Counted from the first letter of the stretch, positions 12,629-25,079 are shown. The stretch: DNA of 64,000 nt from Blastobasis lacticolella (GCA_905147135.1 LR990050.1:7741001-7805000); one strand, 5' to 3'. Program-made: numbers and translations. Notes: generated by a model from the letters alone, not told the origin.

Positions 12629-13077
12629 TGAATGTTTAACTGTGTAAGCAAATGAAAGGAAGATTTCCGACTAAGTTCCGTGCACAGGTTGAGATACGCC
12701 GTCGCAGCCTCAACGCTCATACAAAGCCGGCGGGCGCGCACCATTACCTACAGTGCCACCTTTAATGTTCAGTAGACAGAATCGGAACTAACGCATTATT
12801 GTACTAAAATGACATTTTGAAACGTCCAGTTCTTCACCACTGGCGACGAAATCAAGTGAACAGTTATGTTGGTCGCAATGTACGCGTATGCGATGCGACC
12901 GCCTCGTCCTGCGGAGCCGAGTGCGGACTCGTGGGAAGGAATCGATTGCCATAATTGACTCTCACGTGACGTGACGTGACATTTCATGCGATTCTAGACG
13001 TTATTGTTGCGTAAATGTAATTAAGAATTGTGTTTTTTACATAAATATGGGTACTAAGTGGTTTTTATTTTAAAAGT

Positions 13078-13215
13078 AGATGGTCATCTTGGCGTTAATG
13101 ACCCGGATGTGCTCACACGCGCGAGGGCCCGGGGTCCGCCTTGACCATGATCCAGGATAGGCTGATCAGGTAATTATAGTGGAGCTACTGCCATCTGACC
13201 TCCGTGACCCTGTAA
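13078..13215 (-). mobile_element. SINE family A, head-truncated copy
   Basis: Reads from the tail (CATCTTGGCGTTAATG) through GGGCCCGGGGTCCGCC, GACCATGATCCAGGAT and CTGCCATCTGACCTCCGTG. It stops before the tRNA-like head. Confidence 0.8.
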
Positions 13216-13539
13216 TGGCAAATTATGAAGTTTCAAGTAATTGTCATTGATGAAATATGACATGTAAATATTGTAAAAGTCAAGGACAAATATGTATTCT
13301 TGAGGATTAAGAACAGGCAAAGTCCAGGAGCTACGATGCAACAAGCAAACACACAGCTACACACGTTAAACTTACAACATCTCCCCCTATTTGTATCGGG
13401 GTTAAAAATATGGACGATAAATAGAAGTGTCGATTGCTTCACCGACAATAGCAAAGGTCAAATATGAACAGAAATGAGAAGAACTTGTTCCACGCGGGCG
13501 AAGTCGCGGGAAAAGGTTGGTTCACCAGTTCGTGTTCGT

Positions 13540-13569
13540 TGACATCGTGGAGACGACTCCACGATGTCA
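13540..13569. repeat. perfect hairpin, 13-bp arms, 4-nt loop
   Basis: TGACATCGTGGAG, loop ACGA, CTCCACGATGTCA. It lies just after a CGCGGGCGAAGTCGCGGG fragment of a dispersed repeat. Confidence 0.85.
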
Positions 13570-13599
13570 AAATAAAATTTGTTGGCAGGAATGCGGCCT

Positions 13600-14260
13600 A
13601 GTTAGGCGGGAGGCCTGCGATTCCGGCGCGATAGCGGCCGGCCCTGAACCTCAAGGATTACGATTATCTGCCGAGCGGCGCCCGCGCACTTTCGGCAGAT
13701 GCCGCCAAACCCGCGCGATAACATTATTACACTCGGCGCACACTCCTCGCAAAAAAGCCCTCTGCGGGTAGATGCGTGCGACGTATAGCCAACCTCACGA
13801 CCGAGCAATTTCCTGTCCAATAAATGGAACAACGCCGCGACCTAACCTTGTTAATCACGGCATTTTTAACAAGGTCGATCCGCTCCCTTCGCGGCCCCTT
13901 AGATTTTAATCGGAAAAGCAAAAGTAACGATGATATATCAATAATGTGCGTAGAAGTCATCCGGGGAGGATGTTAACGCCTTGTTTCGGATTAGGCGCCC
14001 CGGCCGCCGTGCCCGTAAAACCAGTTCGAATCGGTTCGTCGAATAATAAAAGTGGCCTCTATTTTAGGAACACCCGCTGAGCGGCGGGCCTCTGCTCGGC
14101 GCGGGCGCACCCCGGCGAACCCCGCGCCGTGACCTGCTCTCTGCTCTCCTATTGGCGGTACATAAACGGCGCCGGCGCGGGCGCGCTGTCGGACGCAATC
14201 ACCTGCGATTTGTAATTCGGATCCGACGTCCTCGTGGAATCTCTACTTAACATATTGAGT
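13600..14260. other. GC-rich island, no gene supported
   Basis: GC-rich blocks at 13610-13730 and 13980-14190 with only short chance frames. A 10-bp-arm hairpin (ACCTTGTTAA and its complement) lies at 13845-13875. Possibly regulatory. Confidence 0.35.
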
Positions 14261-14935
14261 TGAGTATGGCGATTTTTTGCACTATCCATCTGTGATTGAT
14301 GTAGGTACCATAATCGCCAATATTGCGCAGCTATTCCAGACAGACAAGGTCGGATTGACGATTTACAACTTCAAATCTGGAACGTGAATCAAGACGTAAG
14401 TACGTATGTACTAAGAAGCGTGCACACATACCCCTTTTATCTTAAATTACAACAGCATTAACATGTTCATTGTGTACCTACATACATGTATTATTACAAC
14501 GTAAACGGGCCATGATAAGTACCCTACGTGCGGCGGCTCGCAGTCGCAGGCCACAGCCGTAGAGGTGTCATTTGGCGGTCGGCGACGCGGGCCCGGCGCG
14601 GCAGGCGTGCCAATGACTCGCGGGCCTTGAAACGGCGGTACACACCACACGAACCGTCTCGTGGGGCCCACACTCATTCTACACGCCACATTGGCCGCCT
14701 TAACGCGCTACGCGAAACGGAACTGAAGGAAGACGATATTGTAGCTCGCTTTTGGGTTTCGTTTACCTAATAAAAGTTTTAAAATTAAACTTCTGTAGAA
14801 GGTAGAGGCGTAATCCCAGAAATTACCAAAGAGTTCAGTATTATTACCATCATAAAGAAACAGGCATAACATATAGGTATAGTAGGTATTTAGGTAAATT
14901 AAATATGCTGCATGTGTCGAAAAGAAAATGCAAGC

Positions 14936-15020
14936 CACCTGATGGAAAGATGCCCAGGGCCTACGGGTACCGCTAATGCTTGCTCACCTCTAAACCCCCG
15001 GGACCCATTGCTGAGCCAGT
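14936..15020. repeat. LINE 3'-type dispersed repeat fragment
   Basis: CCACCTGATGGAAAGATGCCC is the same motif seen at 44915 (CCACCTGATGGAAAGCGGCC) and, diverged, at 54330. Common in lepidopteran LINE 3' regions. Confidence 0.4.
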
Positions 15021-16284
15021 AAATAGACATATAAGGCTCCTAATATAGGCAACCTCAGTTCGTTTTTAAGCCGCTTAAAATCATTTTCATATCAATGGCT
15101 GATAGTAAACGTAAAGTACCTCGATCCACTTTACCATAGGTAGGCCAAAAATGAGCTTAAGCTTATCAATCGGCAATGTCGGTCAAACAGCATGGGGGCG
15201 TTATCGTGACAGCAAACATTGGCGGCGCGGTGCGACAACCTGAAATTATAAATAAGTAAGTACTACGGCAACGACACGGCGACATGGCCCCGCGACGTGG
15301 GTGCAACTTTGGCTGCCGATAAATCTAATCATCGTATGCAGTCGGGACCTGAATTCGGTTCGCATCGCATTCAATGTCGCACTTCACACGTACCGTGATT
15401 ATGTACGCCCGGCTTCATTATGGTCGATGGAAGGTATACTTAATCATAGGTAGCTACGTACACTAAATATACGTAGATCCGTACCCATACAAGGGTACAA
15501 TATACCACAGCATATTAATACTAATAACCATAAAGTCATCGCGTGTAATCTACATAAAAAATGTAGCGTGTATAGAACGGCGTGAAGTATTTAGAGGTAC
15601 AAATGCGAAGACACGCAAGCTCCTTTAAAATGTGGCAAAAGGATAGAGCGTGAATTCCTTGTCCAATAAGTAAGACCATATTTCCGTGAGCATTCAAGTA
15701 ATGGCGCAGTGGATGCCAGAAAAAGCCGAAGCTGCGCGGGAATGCGTGCAATGCAATTAATGAAGAGCTATTAATTGACAATTCTACTTACGTATTTTTA
15801 TAGGACATTCGAGGAGGATTTACTGAAGGTTGCTCTTGTACTTCTCGATTTACGAAATTATTATAGGTACTTATACCCTTCGCTTATGTTCTGTATTGCC
15901 TCTGAGCATATTCTGATTATCTAAAATTAGAAAAGTTAACGTCCTACTGACATACATAATAAATCTCAATATGTATTAGGGCATACGCCTGTGCTCGTAG
16001 TTTATTTTAGTTCATTTGAAGCTTTAGTCTCTAAAGCGGTGACCTACTTGGCGTTTTGACAGGTAACTGAACTATGCCAAGAAGGGCTTCCGTATTCTTA
16101 TGCTAATAGAGATCAACGATTTAAACAAGTACTTTGACGTCTTTACACGAGTAGAAAGTTTTCTGCCGGAGAAAGTAGGTACGAGATAAAAAAATTCGGT
16201 AAGGTCGGTCAAGGGCCGGACAACTAAGAAAAAAAACTAAATAATAAGAGGACGACATTAACCTCTACATGCATTTAATTTGTT

Positions 16285-16375
16285 AGTAGCGCAGTGGTCA
16301 GCATGTCGGACTTTTACACAGAGGGACCTAATTTTGATTCCACGCCGGGATATAATTATGTCTGATTCTGGGATG
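16285..16375 (+). mobile_element. tRNA-like SINE head, family C
   Basis: GTAGCGCAGTGGTCAGCATG (A-box form) and, about 35 bp on, TTTTGATTCCACGCCGGGA (degraded B box). A similar head lies at 26230. No folded tRNA was confirmed. Confidence 0.45.
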
Positions 16376-16429
16376 TTGATATCCCATCATCAGTAACATG
16401 TAACATTCATAAATACAAAAAAATACCAA

Positions 16430-16838
16430 TTTCTATTAATATTCCGGTCAAGTCCTCAGGCGCGAGAGCCCGGAGTCTAGTCTATCTAGAGTCTAGACCA
16501 TAATTCCTGAATTATGGTCTAGATTTTCAGATTAGATAATACCTACAGTAGGGCGACTGTCATCCATGGACTTATTATAATAATAAGTCTATGCTGCTTA
16601 TCTGACCCTCGTGCGTGACGTTAACAGGTAACAAGGGAACCCGACCTGAAAGATAATTCCTGGTTTACTTACGATGTTTTCCCTCACCGTACTAGCATAG
16701 TTACATAGCAACTTATGTAACTAAATAACTAAGAAAAATTCATTGGTACCTGCATGACGGCACTGCGGTGGGATCGAACTCGGTAGGTAACTGTCGCTTA
16801 CGATTCCAACCTCCTACCAATTACGCCACCGACACTCA
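16430..16838 (-). mobile_element. SINE family A, long diverged copy with internal palindromes
   Basis: The family order is kept: GCGCGAGAGCCCGGAG, GGGCGACTGTCATC, GATGTTTTCCCTCACCGTA, GGGATCGAACTCGG and CCACCGACACTC. Two perfect palindromes interrupt it: 16492-16523 (15-bp arms, 2-nt loop) and 16569-16589 (10-bp arms). Confidence 0.75.
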
Positions 16839-17309
16839 TTTTCTGAAAAGCAGGTAATGTACACAATACGTAGATTCAAAACATCTTCACGGATCTGACA
16901 AGGGTTTTCCTTACCTACTTTTCAAAGCAATTTCAAGCTTTAGTTACTAGAAGCGAACCCCAGCATACTAAACCAAGCTCGGTCTCAAGAGCGTACTCAT
17001 CCAAAAGCGTCCTTCAAAGTCGCGGGTTGATTGACCGAAAATGCCGATACAGAGACATTAGACAGTATCCTGTGGGGTTAGGGTCCACCGGTCGGTCAGT
17101 TCGCACGCCCCCGCAATGAGTTTTAATTGAGTTCGCGCAGGAAGCAGCCGCTACGGACAGTGTAGGGCGACCTTGCTGAGCCGGCCGGATGGACATTGCT
17201 CAGTTGGTCGTGTGCGAAGGGGTGATTTAAGATAACTAATTTAATTTACTCACCGGAACCTTTGTCTTCGTAAACGCCGTCGAGGTGCACTAGACAAACT
17301 CCGCTCTTC

Positions 17310-17437
17310 GGCGCTGTCCTAATTGAAAACGGTCGTGCGACCATGGTCTTACGACGGATGACGCCCGACCAATAGGACTTCAAAACTGTCCGTCTCACGA
17401 CCATGGTGGCACGACCGTTGGCAATGGAGATAGCGCC
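17310..17437. mobile_element. 128-bp MITE, copy 1 (GGCGCT ends)
   Basis: The left end is GGCGCTGTCCTAATTG, leading to AACGGTCGTGCGACCATGG. The right end is its imperfect reverse complement (GGCACGACCGTTGGCAATGG to AGCGCC). Nearly the whole element is an imperfect palindrome. A second, inverted copy lies at 21586-22142. Confidence 0.75.
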
Positions 17438-17622
17438 TTCCACGTTCGTCCTGGACACTCGAATTATACTAAAAATTCTGTGGTAAATTGTATTTTAAAC
17501 TTAGAAAAAAGATTTATATTCAGTCAACTTATTCTGTCACAGTATAATATCTTCATAAAATATGATTAAATTCATTTTAATGGGTAGAACTTTAGAAATC
17601 AGTAAATGAGTAATATGTTATT

Positions 17623-17659
<37 letters not shown>
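17623..17659. repeat. compound microsatellite (TC)n(AC)n
   Basis: About 12 TC units followed by about 7 AC units. Confidence 0.95.
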
Positions 17660-17837
17660 GACATATACACGCCCTTTTTTGGGAATGGTAACTTTTTATT
17701 TTTTATTTACTTCTATAGCGTAAGAATCTGTTATTGGCTTTCTGTTATGACCAATAAAATAAACTATAGAAGGGAAAACAATGAAACAAGGGACTGAATA
17801 CATATAATTCAATAGTACAAGCGTCTAGTAATAGCAT

Positions 17838-18135
17838 CTTAGTGTTAATATCCCGGTTGTGTTCTCGCGTGCGTAGTAGAGCGACTGCCATCTGACCTCA
17901 GTGACCCTGTTAACAGAGAAACCTGACCAGACTGGATTATGGTTATACGTTGCCATAATCCAATGGATTATGGTTACAGGTTCCCTCACGAAGTTCACGC
18001 TCACCGAAAGAGCATCGGTTGGTGTACAACTAATGTACTTACATATGGGATAACTCAGAAATGGCGACACTGGAGATCGAATTTAGTACCTCTCGCTAAC
18101 AAGGGCAACCCGCTAACCGTAAACCACCGACGCTC
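17838..18135 (-). mobile_element. SINE family A copy
   Basis: GAGCGACTGCCATCTGACCT, a palindromic middle (GGATTATGG repeats and complement, 17934-17975), AAGAGCATCGGTTGGTGT, and the head-end CCACCGACGCTC. The B-box equivalent is degraded. Confidence 0.8.
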
Positions 18136-18389
18136 CCAAATAATCCAATAGTATCTACTTAATTAATTTCTAATATAAAGTAAACAACGAAATAAAGAAA
18201 ATACAATAAAAGTAAATAAATCATAACTTTCAGTGAAGTGCTGAGTCATTGAAGTGGGTACCTTACGATTTGCTACATAGTAATTATCACTTAAACAAAC
18301 ATTATATGGGTCACCCAACCTGCCCAAAGATTATCACTCTACCTACCTATCCATCTTGTATCACTATCACTCACTGCCTATAACTAAAG

Positions 18390-19430
18390 TGAGTAGGTAA
18401 GTGAGTATTTATAGACTAGCTTTCCGTCCACGGCCCAGCCCGCGTACAGCACAGGCGTTGGTGTCATTTGAGGAAAAGCAAAGCTACGCCGTGGATACGG
18501 GTACGACGCGAAGAATTCTCGCAATCCATCCCAGTCTGCTGAACCATAGTGCCATACCTTGCGTGACCCACTGGTGCGAACCCGTTCGGGTATAGCAAGA
18601 GGCACCAGAACGGACCAATCAGTCGTCAGATGTCCCTAGAGGAGCATCGACGGACACCCGATAATCGTCTGGGTGGGAGGTTAGCAGAAGGTCTAACAAA
18701 GAAGGATCACGGCCCACAACATCCGGTAAGTAGGTGGGTTCTAATACCAATTGCGTGAGACCATAGGCCAGAGCTAATTCATAGGCGGATCTCCCGGCAG
18801 GGTTGCTAGCCACTCAGTGTGGTGACCATTAAAATCTCCTAAGACTACCACCTCAGCGGAAGGACACCGCTCAAGAACTTTATCGTGACGTGCTAGAAAA
18901 ACCGATTTGTCTCACCTACGCCGTGACGGTTGTTTTATAGGCATGCGTAGACACGGGATGAACCTCCCTGTTCCACGCACACCCACAAAACAGATTCGTC
19001 ACTTTGTTTAATGGCAAGACGCCGACAGCAGATATCACCTCTGACGAATAAGCACACACCAGTGCGAGGAAGAAACCTGTGTTCTAACTTGTACCCAGGA
19101 TAGTGGAGATACGAAGTGTCGGCCGGACGTGATATCTGTGTTTCAGTCAGGAAGTGAAAGCCACGCTTCGCCATCTCGAGGTACGGTGTTCAGCTTGGAG
19201 TGGAGGCCCATGTTGTTGCAAAAGTCCACTCGAAGTGTTGAAAGGGGTGCCGCTGAAAAAACCTTAATCTCTTTTTTTTACGTTTTGCCATTGTTATTTT
19301 TAGAGGGGTGAAAAAGGAGTCCTGTAACATTGGTATCCGGCAGGGCAAAGATGTTTTGCTACAGGATGCTGCTGAGGGATGGATTGTGTGAAAAACTGGC
19401 ACGGGGGACGGAAGGGCCAACGATCCCCCC
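18390..19430 (-). mobile_element. jockey/CR1-type LINE, endonuclease region, broken
   Basis: Read on the minus strand in several frames: a start region at about 19260, LTETQIS with the catalytic Glu (about 19120-19140), YLHYPGYKLE, then VVLGDFNGHHTEW with the GDFN motif (about 18815-18860), SLLDLLLTSHPDDYRVS, and VWHYGSADWDGLREFFASYP (18400-18560). These are ordered as in apurinic/apyrimidinic-type endonucleases of non-LTR retrotransposons, which nick target DNA. At least two frameshifts separate the parts. The expected SDH catalytic motif reads SDD followed by a stop at about 18617-18625. No RT follows, so this is a dead 5'-half fragment. 19430-19690 may be degraded ORF1. Confidence 0.8.
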
Positions 19431-19764
19431 CGAAAATACCTGTCGGGTCCACTCCGGTCTTCTACCTCGGCACGACTAAGACCTAGTGTGTTTTTCAGAC
19501 GTTATTCGCTGGGGTGTCGCTTCCGCCTTGCTTTCGCCTAGCCTTCCCAGGCTATTGGCAACCCAAGGTGGTGTTTAGAGTGTAGGCGCTTTGGTTTTCA
19601 TAGCGAGTCACATATCACCAACCGGCCAGCCGCGTTGGTATACTAAGAGTATTCACCACCTCCCTCGCTCTTTGTCCCCGGAGGTTGCCCTTTAACTGTT
19701 GCGGTGGGCGCAGTAAAAGCTATTCCATTCCCCACTATCGTATTGATGAAATGTATGTGATACC

Positions 19765-19803
19765 TATCTCTTACAAATAAATATTTTGAATCTTTGAATC
19801 TTT
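19765..19803 (+). repeat. retroposon 3' tail (TTTGAATC)n
   Basis: AAATAAATATTTTGAATC then TTTGAATC repeats; a typical non-LTR tail without coding sequence. Confidence 0.5.
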
Positions 19804-20169
19804 GTAAACTAATTGATAGGGTACGCGCATACATTAAGTAATTAAGAATACCTACTTATAATTTGGGATAACCCTGATAGAAGTACAAACTATATTGTGG
19901 ATGGTAGGAAAATATTATTTAGGTAGAGTTGTATTAGACACTCCGTGGGGTCACCTATGCGGACGATTAAATGTCATCATACCTACTAAAGAATAAAACA
20001 AGCTCACTCATCGCGATACGGCATGAATGAGTAAGCAAAGTGTCTTGCGTCTGTCTTCCTGTCTTCCAAGACAAATTCCATTTTAATACAAAATGGCGAC
20101 CCGCTGTGGTATCTTTCGCAGGCTTCCAATGAATATCTTAATTAAAAATAAAAGTTTTACCTATCTGCC

Positions 20170-20525
20170 TTATGTCTGGGTGCCTGGAGCATTTTTAACC
20201 TAGTACCGACTCCAGCTCTCAAAAGGATTTATGCTGTTTACACTAAACTTATAATATTATATATTGTTACCTTTTTTGAGAGAAATAAACGTATTTTGTA
20301 TTGTATTGTATTATAAATCAGTACGATATCGGTTTCAGTAGGGCCCTGGTAAACCAGTTGGTTTTATTAGTTTGTATTAGTTTACAATTTATAATAATTT
20401 GTATGTAGGTATAGGTTTTATCCATGGCTGTATTTTGTATTAGTTTATTTTGTATTTATGTTGTTTGTGTATTTATAAATATGGGCCTCAGTTGCCTGAA
20501 ATAAATGAATGAATAAATAAATAAA
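20170..20525 (+). repeat. two LINE-like 3' tails
   Basis: At 20275-20312 an AATAAACGTATTTTG stretch ends in TATTG repeats. At 20460-20525 ATGGGCCTCAGTTGCCTG leads to AAATAAATGAATGAATAAATA. Both look like retroposon 3' ends; coding parts are absent. Confidence 0.45.
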
Positions 20526-21585
20526 ATATCATCCTCATTAAAAATTTAATTTTTTTATATTTGCAACATGGTATTACACACAAAAAGTTACAAACCACAG
20601 CCTAGTTGTTTTATTAAGTACCTAGCACGTGATGCGATTGTTCTCAAGCTATTTTGGTATCTAAACTCGATCACATTCTGACAAAACCGGTACACAAACT
20701 CGTACCCAATTTAGGTACTCTTTCAGATTGAAGGAAGATAACAGCATTATGAATAATTCTCTGAAGAACCATGGCAGACGGTAGTTACACAAAATCTGTC
20801 GCCAAGATCACTTATCATCCCATCCTATTTGTTTAGGTACCTATTACTAATATCTAATAAGTACAAAGAGATTGATGTATGATTAGGTACATGCTAAGCC
20901 ATTTATAATAACTTATCTATCTCTTATCCTGACCCTCGGTCGTTTGGCCCCCTCTGCCGAGTAGTATCCTGCAGGGTAAATCATTCACAAAACGATAATA
21001 CGAATATAAGAATACGGTGTAGGTGTAGGTGTAGTTACATTGGGTAATTACAACAGTTCTACCTAACAAATATTACGTACGAGTTTATAAGACTTGAGCG
21101 TCACACAATGCAGTCTAATTCTACCTATTTAAGTTGGCGAAATATTTATTAAGGATTTTCTTATCGGGCAGTACCTACAATAGGTAATTGTTGATTCGCC
21201 TGACGTCTGTCATGGTCCACTGACCTAGTAGGTAATCATTTATAAAAGTCGCATTCCGACTTTGAGGAAAACTCGCTATATACCGCCGCTGTATCAGCTG
21301 GAATAAGTCAGTGCCTGAGTTAAGGCGCTAAGCCGCTCACCAAATAGAGACGAGTGAAAATAGTTTTATTATGGTACAATGCAAGGGCATAAGTCCATTA
21401 CCATTATAAATTCTGTGTAGCAGAAAGGAAGAAAGTTATTTTCGAATCGACTGAACCGAATTCGAAAATTCTTACACGTTACTTATGATCCCGGAAAAAT
21501 AATACGATCCAGCGGCGTAAAGAATCTTTAAAAAATATTCGAACTGCGCGCAGGTGAAAACCGCGGGGTCGGCCACTTGTTATAA

Positions 21586-22142
21586 AGCGCTGTTCTAATT
21601 AGAGGTGCGCGGATCCGTTATATTCATATAACATAACAGAACTTTATGCTATTAGAAAATATTTTGTTATTTTTTACGTTATAATAATATAACACCCTAA
21701 TATAATTTTACCTACCGTTATACGGATCGCCGTTTTTCAGTTTCTATATTTATTTACAGTTGATTTAGTAGGTACTTTGGGGAACGAAATTGTATTTAAA
21801 AATGCATTATTAATCAATATATTTGTATTACCACGTACACACATTAGTTTTTCAACTTTCGACAACGTTAATTGCATACATAACAGAATATAACAGAAAA
21901 AATAACACAACAATATTATGGTTATCTAGTGTTGTGCGAAATGACAATGAAAATATTATGTATTAATATTAGGTGTTATCAGTATATTTATATACCGTTA
22001 TAATATACCCGTTATCTAATATAACGAACACCTCTGGTTCAAATTGCCAACGGTCGGACGACCACGGTCGCACGACGGTCTTCGCCCGACCAACAACCAC
22101 AAAACCGCTCGTCGCACGACCGTTACCAATTAGGACAGCGCC
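21586..22142. mobile_element. GGCGCT MITE, copy 2, split by a hAT element
   Basis: The left end AGCGCTGTTCTAAT is interrupted at 21600. The element resumes after the hAT insertion at about 22045 (TGCCAACGGTCGGACGACC) and ends at TTAGGACAGCGCC. Without the insertion and one target copy it is about 112 bp, inverted relative to copy 1 at 17310. Confidence 0.75.
21600..22036. mobile_element. non-autonomous hAT element, 437 bp
   Basis: Ends TAGAGGTGCGCGGATCCG and, reverse-complemented, CAGAGGTGTTCGTTATATT. Flanking 8-bp direct repeats are GTTCTAAT (21592-21599) and GTTCAAAT (22037-22044), one mismatch. An 8-bp duplication with CAGAGGTG-type ends fits hAT. The interior is AT-rich with ATAAC-type subterminal motifs and no transposase. 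Confidence 0.8.
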
Positions 22143-22540
22143 AACCATACCAATATAATTTGTTTTACCTGTCTGTAAAGACCTACATATTCTCAAACTA
22201 AGTTAAATTACAGACTCGTTTCCTGTCCACGCCTGAGGAACGCTAAACGGATTAGAGCGCGTCGGTGGGCGCAAAAAAGCAATTCCAAAGGAGCACAGCC
22301 ACAGCACATAAAGAATGGACAGACGCAAGTCAATGTCCACCGCGAGCTCGCCTCGTGGCCACCGCGCGCGCCGCCGCCGCTGTCACCACCGGCAAATTGC
22401 TTTGTTTATGGCAGCTTATTGAACTGTGGTCTAGAAGGAAGACCCAATAAACATGATGTCACCTCAGTCTTAGAGGCGCTAAGAAAATAATAATATAATA
22501 TACCGTCAAGGGGTGCCGGATCCCGAGACTGGTCCCCAGC

Positions 22541-22640
22541 GGCAGACCTTGGCCAACCTCGCTTCGCCAAAGGTATTAGGAGGCACACCTAGCGAATGGC
22601 GAGCTCGTTGCGGTGCTGAAGCTCGACTAGCCTCAAAGTA
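22541..22640 (-). mobile_element. fragment related to the 6219-6356 element
   Basis: Inverted, it reads AGTCGAGCTTCAGCACCGC, CAACGAGCTCGCC and TTTGGCGAAGCGAGGTTGGC. This matches the right half of the 6219 element with substitutions. The 5S-like core is missing. Confidence 0.6.
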
Positions 22641-22739
22641 TTTAGGTAAATTGTGGTCTGGTCTAGTGCAGCTAACAACGTGCTTGCGAAACAAGAATAA
22701 AATTTTGAGTATAAAAGTTATTTAAGTATACTAGACATA

Positions 22740-22960
22740 CCTATATAATATGTCGGGCGCGGTCCAGCTCTGCCTGGCATTGTCGAGCACGATCCGGCCG
22801 TGGTCGGCGTGGGGTGGTTGTGCTCCGACCCTGGGACGGCCAACGTGTCTCTGTGTGTTTCCTTCCTACTTTCCTACCCCTTCCTTTTTGACAATTTTGA
22901 CAATTCAATGTCCTAACCAATAAATAAATTTTGAGTTTGAGTTTGTGTTTGCATAGAGAT
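22740..22960 (+). mobile_element. LINE 3' end remnant
   Basis: TCGGCGTGGGGTGGTTGTGC and CCTGGGACGGCCAACGTGTC, then AATAAATAAATTTTGAG with TTGAGTT repeats at 22922-22950. The form fits the end of a LINE. Coding frame is not kept. Confidence 0.4.
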
Positions 22961-23102
22961 AGATATGCATTGGATTGACAACACAGAAGCATCGCGGACG
23001 AAATAAGATTTTTACTATGTATATCGTACAGAAATCAAAAATTTACACTGGGCCGCCATTTCTGCTTGTGAGTGAGGTGAGAGGTGATGCGGCCTCGGTT
23101 AA

Positions 23103-23506
23103 TGAAGAGTTTTTCAGATATGAAGCATTCTTAACCACTCACTAGATGGCGACCCGACAATTTTGGTAATTGATAATCGCTTGAAAAAGGTTCTTAGCAA
23201 AGGGGATATAAACACTGGGTACGTTGTATTGGATATTGTATTTATCAATAGTTTTCAACCATTTTACAGGTTGTAATAAAATGAACCATAGTGCCTATTC
23301 ATAAAAATATGTCTTTGTACATTTCGTTCAACCTTTAAAAGCTATGTTTATATTAAACAACATTTTATTTTTAGGTTTAGTATTAGATGGCTGCATGATA
23401 TCACTGCCATAATCATACGAATTTAAAAAAAAAAACAGAATTGTAGGAGCGCCATTTACTTAAGCTTTTTGAAACCAACTGAAAATACCTACTGGAAAAC
23501 TCCTGA
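23103..23506. mobile_element. 404-bp MITE, copy 1 (TGAGGAGTTTTCC ends)
   Basis: It aligns over its full length with 34180-34586 in the same orientation. The right end is complementary to the left (TGAAGAGTTTTTCAG and, inverted, TCAGGAGTTTTCCAG). No ORF. Confidence 0.8.
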
Positions 23507-23519
23507 TTCTCGCCTTGAG

Positions 23520-24960
23520 GATGTCCTGATCTGGCACACTTCTAACCTCGGTTTTCATATGTTAAGTACGTACTGTATGGTCTCGTATTTCTTGCAAATT
23601 ATACAATGGTGTAAAGTACCTACGTTTCAATAGATAAAGTAGAGCACGTTATCGATAAGTATTATCCACAGAAATCTAAATAATTGACTTATTTAAATAC
23701 ATATAGCTTTTTCTTTAGATTTCGATAGACAATCTAATAAATAACTGCAATTTTGTAGATCCTCTAATAACCACGGGACTTTGGGAAAGATGTAACGTTT
23801 GAAAACGCACGTAGGACCTCCCTTCACCCAAGCCTTTTCAAAATTAACTTGATAAGTATTTTTGAGCTTGTTTTATACAGCCAGATGTTATGTGTATTAC
23901 TTAGAAACGAAGAGGATGCCTAACTTTCTCATAAGCATGTCAGACAGATAAAATTTGACATTTGCACTAAGATAAAACAAATTTGCGTCGGTCGGCACAA
24001 TGCTAATAACTGAACTAATGTTACATAAAGCCATTAACTCTGTTTTAATGAAACTTTTATCGTGTTCTAAAATAAACAAAATACAAGCTTTTGATTAGAT
24101 AATGTGCAAAAACATTTAGTAATAAAAAGTCCAGTGGATTTATGTGCAGATACTACCTTTTATTCTACATAAAGGTAGGTACCTAAGTCAGTTTATATTA
24201 TAAACTAAATAAAAAGGGCAGTGAACCGACACAAGAGATGACAGATGGTGACCAGAGCTGGTAGTTAAGATCACCTAACACCAGCCAATGCCGCCGCGTG
24301 TTGCTAACGCCGTGTAAAGTATTTAAAACGCAATTACGAACAAATGTTAGATCGTCTAAGCCTTGTACATGGTAATAATAAATGCGAAAGTGGGTATGTG
24401 TGTCTTTTTATAGGTGTTGTGTAACAGTAACGGATGAATTAGTGGGCCGATTTTGTTGGACTTGGGTCTAGAGCAAATATTTCTATAATAACTGAGGTTA
24501 CATAGAAGTAATTGGCTATCAGGCTAACAGAATGCTCCTACGACCTGAAAGAATAATAGCTTTGTCCACCACCTCGGCCTCGGCCAAATTTCACGATTCC
24601 TCGTTCACCAGTTTACGTTTCCATACAATATTCCCATCCAACTACCTTGGATCGTCGAATTGAAAAGCCTCATGCCCGATTGCACAAAGTTGACGCTATA
24701 AGATATTCCTAAGAATTTAGGAGTCAATATCGGTGAAGTGATTTAGCGAGCTTAGGTTCCATATAATTCCACATGATTGTTACGAATATTTCGTTTTATA
24801 TATTGTTATAATATTATAAGTAGGTATAATAATAGCTGTAAGCATTCCAAACAGTAAACCTATAATTGATTGCGTCACTTTTATTGTAACGACATGGATA
24901 CGACTTGGATACGACCAAAGCCTTCTTCGTCTGACGATGATACGACCCATTTCCTATCAA
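23520..24960. other. no gene seen
   Basis: AT-rich. 24372-24470 (AATAAATGCGAAAGTGGG and GGGCCGATTTTGTTGGA) resembles the interior of a dispersed lepidopteran repeat, but the ends were not found. Confidence 0.4.
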
Positions 24961-24966
24961 TGTATG

Positions 24967-25069
24967 TTAGTCCATGGCATTTTTGTTATTCGTATAGGTG
25001 CGTCTCTTTCGTTTCACTATCCCTTTCTCTCTCTTTCGTAAGAGAACTATAGACAATACCACGGACTAA
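24967..25069. mobile_element. 103-bp short TIR element
   Basis: Ends TTAGTCCATGGCATTTTTG and, inverted, TTAGTCCGTGGTATTG. The interior is CT-rich. No ORF. Confidence 0.55.
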
Positions 25070-25079
25070 TTCGTCAACC

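Noticed and set aside
17606..17797. 63-codon ORF
   Set aside because: Translation of the (TC)n(AC)n microsatellite.
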